The notes under the pieces are model-generated. The model ran no database searches and was not told the origin of the DNA. It worked only from the letters and a program-made list of their open reading frames with translations. 9,063 nt of DNA from JAQVPN01 sp036170435 (GTDB taxonomy: Bacteria > Patescibacteriota > Gracilibacteria > BD1-5 > UBA6164), in contig JAVHPF010000075.1 in the NCBI GenBank assembly GCA_036170435.1, positions 1 through 9,063 on the forward strand, given 5' to 3'. This document shows, one piece after another, positions 5,684 through 9,063 of this stretch. Made by a program: the position numbers and the translations under genes. Each line of letters begins with the position of its first letter. Within the stretch, counting starts at the first letter, position 1.

Positions 5684-6979
5684 TTAAACTACTCTAAGAA
5701 CTTCTTCTATAGTTGTATATCATTTTATAGCTTTTAATATTCAATCTTGAGCTATAGAAATCATATCATTTTCTTTTGCTTCAGCTATTATTTCTTCACT
5801 TGATGCTCAATTTTTGATTAAATCTTTTAATTTTTCATTTAATCTTATTATTTCATAAACTCAGATTCTTCAAGCATATCAAGTATGATTACATTGGTCA
5901 CAACCAGCTCATCTATAGATTTTGACATTATCTCATTTTAGAGTTTTTAAACCAATATCTTTCATCATAGAAGAAATTACCATAGTTTCATTTGCTGTTT
6001 TTTCTACTTCGCATTTACAATGTGGACATATTTTTCTAACAAGTCTTTGAGCAACTATAGTATCGAGTGCTGCAGCTGTAATATATGGTTTTACTCACAT
6101 ATTTGCAATTCTGTCTAGAGTTTCAGCTGCACTTTTAGTATGTAGAGTTGATAGTACAAGATGTCATGTAAGAGAGGCATTTGTTGCAGTATTTAGAGTT
6201 TCATAATCTCTTATTTCTCAAACCATTATGATATCTGGATCTTGTCTCATCAAAGCCTTTAATCCTACATCAAAAGTAAATCATTTTTTTTCATTTACTT
6301 CAGCTTGAACAATTCCTGGAAATTCATATTCGATTGGGTCTTCAAGTGTAATTATTTTTTTATCAGGAGTATTTAATTTTTTTATGATAGTATATAAAGT
6401 TGTAGTTTTACCTGAACCTGTCGGCCCGGTAACTAGAATTAATCAGTTTTTTTTGCTTAGTGCTTTTTCTAAAATTCTTTTTGTAGTCCAGAAAAATCCT
6501 AAATCTTCGAAATCAACCAAAGCTTTTGAAGCATCAAGTACTCTACAAACCATATTTTCACCATATTTTGTAGGAATAGTTGAAACTCTGACATCGATTT
6601 TTTTCCCTTCAAGTATTTTTGAATATTTTCAGTCTTGAGGAATATCTGAGATATTTAGTTTCAAAGCTGATTCATATTTTAATCTTTCAAGAAGAATTTT
6701 ATAATCTTTTGGGCTAAGCGAAAATAAAGTCACCAAAATCCCATCTATTCTGAATCTCAAATCAACAAAAGTTTCTTTTACTTCATAGTGGATATCTGAA
6801 GCTCTTAATTCAAGTGCTCCTCTTGTAATAGTAATAAGAGCATCATCAGCATTTTGGGCTTCAAGAGAGTCTTTTACTTTTTTTTCAATTGCATTAAAAA
6901 GACTAGAAGTATATGATTTTTGTTCTTCATTTTTAAAAATTTTCTCTTTTAAATCTTCGGTTTTTTCTGAAGTTGCCAT
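5684..6979 (-). CDS. pilB: type IV pilus assembly ATPase, PilB/GspE family (short form)
   Basis: This hexameric ATPase on the cytoplasmic face of the membrane powers pilus extension or type II secretion. The 431-residue product shows the full motor: the N2-like domain with ASDIHYE and FRIDG (about 60-80), Walker A GPTGSGKT (185-192), the Asp box TLEDPIEYEF (211-220), Walker B DIIMVGEIRD (249-258) and the His box HLVLSTLHT (273-281). A tetracysteine zinc site follows (Cys318, Cys321, Cys360, Cys363). The zinc site argues for PilB/GspE rather than the retraction ATPase PilT. The usual N-terminal domain of about 150 residues is missing, and no frame upstream supplies it. Fourteen glycines use TGA; those of Walker A use GGG or GGT. 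It diverges from a candidate pilin gene and precedes an exported protein. Confidence 0.93.
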
Positions 6980-7011
6980 ATTTTTAAAATTTAATTTTAT
7001 AATTTAGTAAT

Positions 7012-7039
7012 TTTACTTATTATTATTCTATCATACTAT
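7012..7039 (+). promoter_or_regulatory. possible promoter of the pilin-like gene
   Basis: TTTACT (7012-7017), 16 bases and TACTAT (7034-7039) lie 18 bases before the ATG. Both boxes match the consensus at four of six positions. It occupies the same bases as the pilB promoter, so the two would compete or be co-regulated. Confidence 0.3.
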
Positions 7040-7053
7040 TTAAAAAATCTCAA
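7025..7053 (-). promoter_or_regulatory. pilB promoter
   Basis: On the minus strand TTGAGA (7048-7053), a 17-base spacer and TAGAAT (7025-7030) precede the pilB start by about 45 bases. It overlaps the possible opposite promoter of the pilin-like gene. Confidence 0.55.
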
Positions 7054-7057
7054 AAAA

Positions 7058-7576
7058 ATGGATAATAATTCTACAAAAAAAGCTTCAATTTTGATATGGT
7101 CAGTTTTTTTACTACTTTTCTTATCTACAAGCTTTATTTATATTTCTACAAAAATAGGGAAATATATGGATAATTCCGAAGAATTAACAAATTCGACAGG
7201 TTCTAAGTATGAGTTTTTAAATTGAATTCAAAATATTGAGAATCAAGTAAATGGAGAAAAATATGATTATTTAAATAATTCTATTTATACTTGAGTTTTG
7301 AGAAATTTTGAAACTAAGACTTTTACTTGAATTATATGAACAGCAAGCTTAAATTTTATTGTTTGATGATGAACTTGAACTATTTATTATTCTGGAAATG
7401 CAAATACTTGAATTACAAATACAGGTTTTACTTTGAATTATGCTAATACTTGAACTTTGACGATAACAAACTCAGGATGATTTTCTAATTATACTATAAA
7501 TTTAGCAAATACTTCTTATGAAATTTATTCAGAAATTTGATGAAAAAAATTTATAAGAGAAAAATGAGAAAAATAA
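7058..7576 (+). CDS. PilX-like minor pilin candidate
   Basis: This 172-residue protein is read with 14 TGA codons among 20 glycines and ends at TAA. A short charged head (MDNNSTKKAS) leads into one hydrophobic helix (ILIWSVFLLLFLSTSFIYIS, about 11-30). This resembles the start of PilX-like minor pilins and lacks the GFTLIE signature of major pilins. The rest is a Gly/Thr/Asn-rich beta-type region with repeated N-T-G steps (ANTGITNTGFTLNYANTGT) and a GGGTG run, as in extracellular structural domains. It diverges from pilB over a 78-base gap. A prepilin-peptidase site cannot be placed with confidence. It may instead be a plain membrane-anchored surface protein. Confidence 0.55.
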
Positions 7577-7610
7577 TTTTTCCTCAAAAAAATTAATGTT
7601 TAATTAATAT

Positions 7611-7645
7611 TTAGTGATTAAAATACTTTTTATTTTAATCACTAA
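7611..7645 (+). terminator. AT-rich hairpin between the pilin-like gene and dprA
   Basis: TTAGTGATTAAAATA (7611-7625) pairs perfectly with TATTTTAATCACTAA (7631-7645) around CTTTT, followed by TTTTATTCTT. It can terminate the pilin-like transcript. The left arm also holds TAAAAT (7619-7624), a possible -10 box for dprA, whose ATG is only 10 bases beyond the hairpin. Confidence 0.6.
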
Positions 7646-7655
7646 TTTTATTCTT

Positions 7656-8729
7656 ATGGAAGATTTGATATACTTAGTAGCCTTGCATTATATTGGTTTT
7701 ACTCACAAAAAACTTCATCGAATTTTTGAAATTTCTGAAAATTACATGGAAGTTTTTGATAAAATTTCAGCACATAATTTATCAAAATATTGATTTAATT
7801 CTGAGCAAATAGAATTTATTTTGGAGAGAAAAAAGAAACTAAATTTAGATTTTTTGTCAAAAAAACTTGAAGAAAGATGAGTTAAAATAATTACAATAAA
7901 AGACGAATCTTATCCAGAAATTCTAAAAAATTCTTCAAATCCTCCATATCTTTTTTATTTGAGGTGAAAAATAGATAATTCACCAAAAATTGCAGTTGTT
8001 TGAAGTAGAAAAATCACATCTTATTGAGAAAAAGCTATTTCTATGCTTATTCCAGATTTATGTAAATATTTTGTCATTGTTTCTGGGTGAGCAGCAGGTT
8101 GCGATACTTGTGCTCATGAAGAGACTATGAAATCTGGCTGAATTACAATTTCTGTAATTTGAACTGGAATTGATTTAGATTATCCAGTTTGAAATAAAAA
8201 AATGTATGATAAAATAGTGGAAACTGGATGAGCTATAATTTCTATTTTTCCAATTTGAGAAGTAGGAAATGCCTATAATTTTCCAATAAGAAATGAAATA
8301 GTCCGAGCATTATCTGTATGATTAATTGTTATTGAAGCCCGCGAAAAATCAGGAAGTTTGATAACTGCTAAATTAGCTCTTGAACAAGGGAAAGACTTAT
8401 TTGCAATTCCAGGAGATATAAACAAAACTAATTCTTGAGGCTGTAATAATCTAATAAAAAATTCAGAAGCAAAACTAGTAACAAAATCTGAAGATATTTT
8501 GGAAGAATATAATATTTTTCTTTCTTGAAATAAAGAAATAATAGAAAAAAAATTCGAAACAGATTTGGATAAAATAATTTATGATTTGCTTATGCTTGAA
8601 GCTCTTAATATAGATGAAATTTGTGAAAAATTAGCATTTGATATATCAAGTATTTCATTCAGAACTTCTATGATGGAATTAGAAGGATTTATAAAAAAGG
8701 GAAATGATGGTAAATTTATGAGTGTTTAA
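7656..8729 (+). CDS. dprA: DNA processing protein DprA
   Basis: DprA binds single-stranded DNA entering during natural transformation and loads RecA on it in the cytoplasm. The 357-residue product, with about 14 TGA glycines and a TAA stop, has an N-terminal helical segment (1-70). The Rossmann-like core follows: VVGSRKITSYGEK (114-126), VSGGAAGCDTCAHEE (142-156), GTGIDLDYP (169-177), NFPIRNEIVRALS (208-220), SGSLITAKLALEQGK (232-246), the IPGD step (251-254) and SGGCNNLI (260-267). A C-terminal winged-helix segment covers about 300-357 (LDKIIYDLLML, then ELEGFIKKGNDGKF). The usual GID motif reads GCD. The start is fixed by the family-like MEDLIYLVALHYIG, although no Shine-Dalgarno site is present. 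It lies beside pilus genes, consistent with DNA uptake. Confidence 0.95.
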
Positions 8730-8735
8730 ATTTGC

Positions 8736-8760
8736 AAAAAATAAGAGTTTTTTATTTTTT
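8736..8760 (+). terminator. weak AT-only terminator after dprA
   Basis: AAAAAATAA (8736-8744) pairs with TTATTTTTT (8752-8760) around a 7-base loop, 6 bases after the dprA stop. The stem has no GC pairs, so termination may be leaky. Confidence 0.4.
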
Positions 8761-8809
8761 CATAAATCTTTAGTTTATCAGATAAGGCGAAGAATTATAA
8801 AAAATCTTG

Positions 8810-8846
8810 TAATAAAGATTTAATATAAATTTAATAAAGATTTAAT
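8810..8846 (+). repeat. two direct repeats TAATAAAGATTTAAT
   Basis: Identical 15-base copies stand at 8810-8824 and 8832-8846, 22 bases apart, that is about two helical turns. A near copy of the core in the opposite direction (ATAAATCTTTA) is at 8762-8772. They lie upstream of the promoter at 8874-8901, a typical activator position. Confidence 0.5.
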
Positions 8847-8873
8847 GTTTGGCTTATCTAAGCAAAAAATCAT

Positions 8874-8901
8874 TTGATTTATTATTTTTATAGACTAAAA
8901 T
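8874..8901 (+). promoter_or_regulatory. promoter of the exported protein at the window end
   Basis: TTGATT (8874-8879), a 16-base spacer and TAAAAT (8896-8901) repeat the boxes and spacing of the dnaN promoter. Transcription would start near 8908, at the palindrome. Confidence 0.5.
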
Positions 8902-8911
8902 AGAGAGCATT

Positions 8912-8929
8912 ATTTAATTTGAATTAAAT
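8912..8929. promoter_or_regulatory. palindrome in the untranslated leader
   Basis: ATTTAATT and AATTAAAT (8912-8919 with 8922-8929) form a perfect inverted repeat around TG, just after the predicted transcription start. It could be an operator at the start site or a small leader hairpin. Confidence 0.35.
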
Positions 8930-8959
8930 GATACTTTTTAAATTTTAATTTTTTGTTTT

Positions 8960-9063
8960 ATGAAAATAAAAAATAAGATATTTAAGAAAATAATATATTT
9001 GTGAATATTATTTTCTCCCTTATTTTATAACAATGCTTCAGCTAATTTAGATGATTGATTAAT
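8960..9063 (+). CDS. N-terminus of an exported protein (cut by the window end)
   Basis: Thirty-four codons are visible, including two TGA glycines. The start MKIKNKIFKKIIYLGILFSP leads to LFYNNASA and then NLDDGL. This is a classic signal peptide: a lysine-rich head, a hydrophobic core and an ASA cleavage site before Asn. The mature protein is not visible and cannot be named. The repeats and promoter upstream suggest it is regulated separately from dprA. The gene is clearly read with code 25, because under the standard code it would stop after 14 residues. Confidence 0.7.

Larger units (their letters stand above)
8730..8959. other. intergenic region between dprA and the exported protein
   Basis: These 230 bases hold no open frame of note. 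They contain, in order, the weak terminator, the dyad TTATC-A-GATAA (8775-8785), two 15-base direct repeats (8810-8846), the inverted repeat GCTTA-TC-TAAGC (8852-8863), a promoter (8874-8901) and the palindrome at 8912-8929. The density of dyads suggests a regulated promoter. Confidence 0.55.

Noticed and set aside
5294..6638. Plus-strand open frames at 5294-5524 and 6384-6638
   Set aside because: They are antisense to the exported protein gene and pilB, which have clear sequence support.
8730..8959. CRISPR array or tRNA in the repeat-bearing intergenic region
   Set aside because: Only two short direct repeats are present, with a 7-base gap between them, and no cloverleaf or CCA-like pattern is found.
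1646..9063. Many in-frame TGA codons as signs of pseudogenes or sequencing errors
   Set aside because: The interruptions are only TGA, fall at conserved glycines in several families, and no frameshifts or TAA/TAG interruptions occur; code 25 explains all of them.
1646..9063. TGA as selenocysteine or tryptophan (code 4)
   Set aside because: TGA replaces glycine in motifs such as the DprA SGG, PilB Walker B and RIGVYE segments; TGG is still used beside TGA (GAA TGA TGG in the 149-residue gene); no selenocysteine element is seen.

Overview
The window holds two kinds of DNA. From about base 1640 to the right end, the reading frames make sense only if UGA is read as glycine (genetic code 25). Beta clamp, PilB-type ATPase and DprA families are each restored to full length by this reading. 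About 79 in-frame TGA codons fall where family glycines are expected, and every complete gene there stops with TAA or TAG. Together with the very low GC content this points to a Candidate Phyla Radiation bacterium of the Absconditabacteria (SR1) / Gracilibacteria (BD1-5) group. The left block (about 86-1613) is different. clpP and an L,D-transpeptidase gene have 29 glycines and no TGA codon, carry strong Shine-Dalgarno sequences, and clpP itself stops at TGA. That block looks proteobacterial, possibly Campylobacterota; it is either imported DNA or a chimeric assembly join.

Layout, left to right: a possible gene end (+); clpP (-); an exported L,D-transpeptidase (-); dnaN (-); a 279-bp intergenic region with two diverging promoters and repeats; an AbiEi-like winged-helix protein (+); two small unknown genes (+); a convergent shared terminator; an exported 324-residue unknown protein (-); a short PilB/GspE-type ATPase (-); a divergent PilX-like candidate pilin (+); dprA (+); a 230-bp repeat-bearing intergenic region; and the start of an exported protein (+) cut by the window end.

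The right half groups functions expected for type IV pilus-driven DNA uptake: the assembly ATPase, a candidate minor pilin, an exported protein beside it, and DprA, which handles incoming single strands. dnaN is a housekeeping replication gene and shows that the code-25 part is chromosomal. The AbiEi-like gene has no recognisable nucleotidyltransferase toxin beside it, but two identical palindrome-like repeats sit in and next to its promoter, which suggests self-regulation.

Several promoters in the code-25 part share one form: a TTGATT-like -35, a 16-base spacer and TAAAAT/TATAAT. Starts there have little or no Shine-Dalgarno signal. No rRNA, tRNA, CRISPR array, insertion sequence or replication origin was recognised. 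All translations right of base 1640 were made by hand with TGA as Gly.
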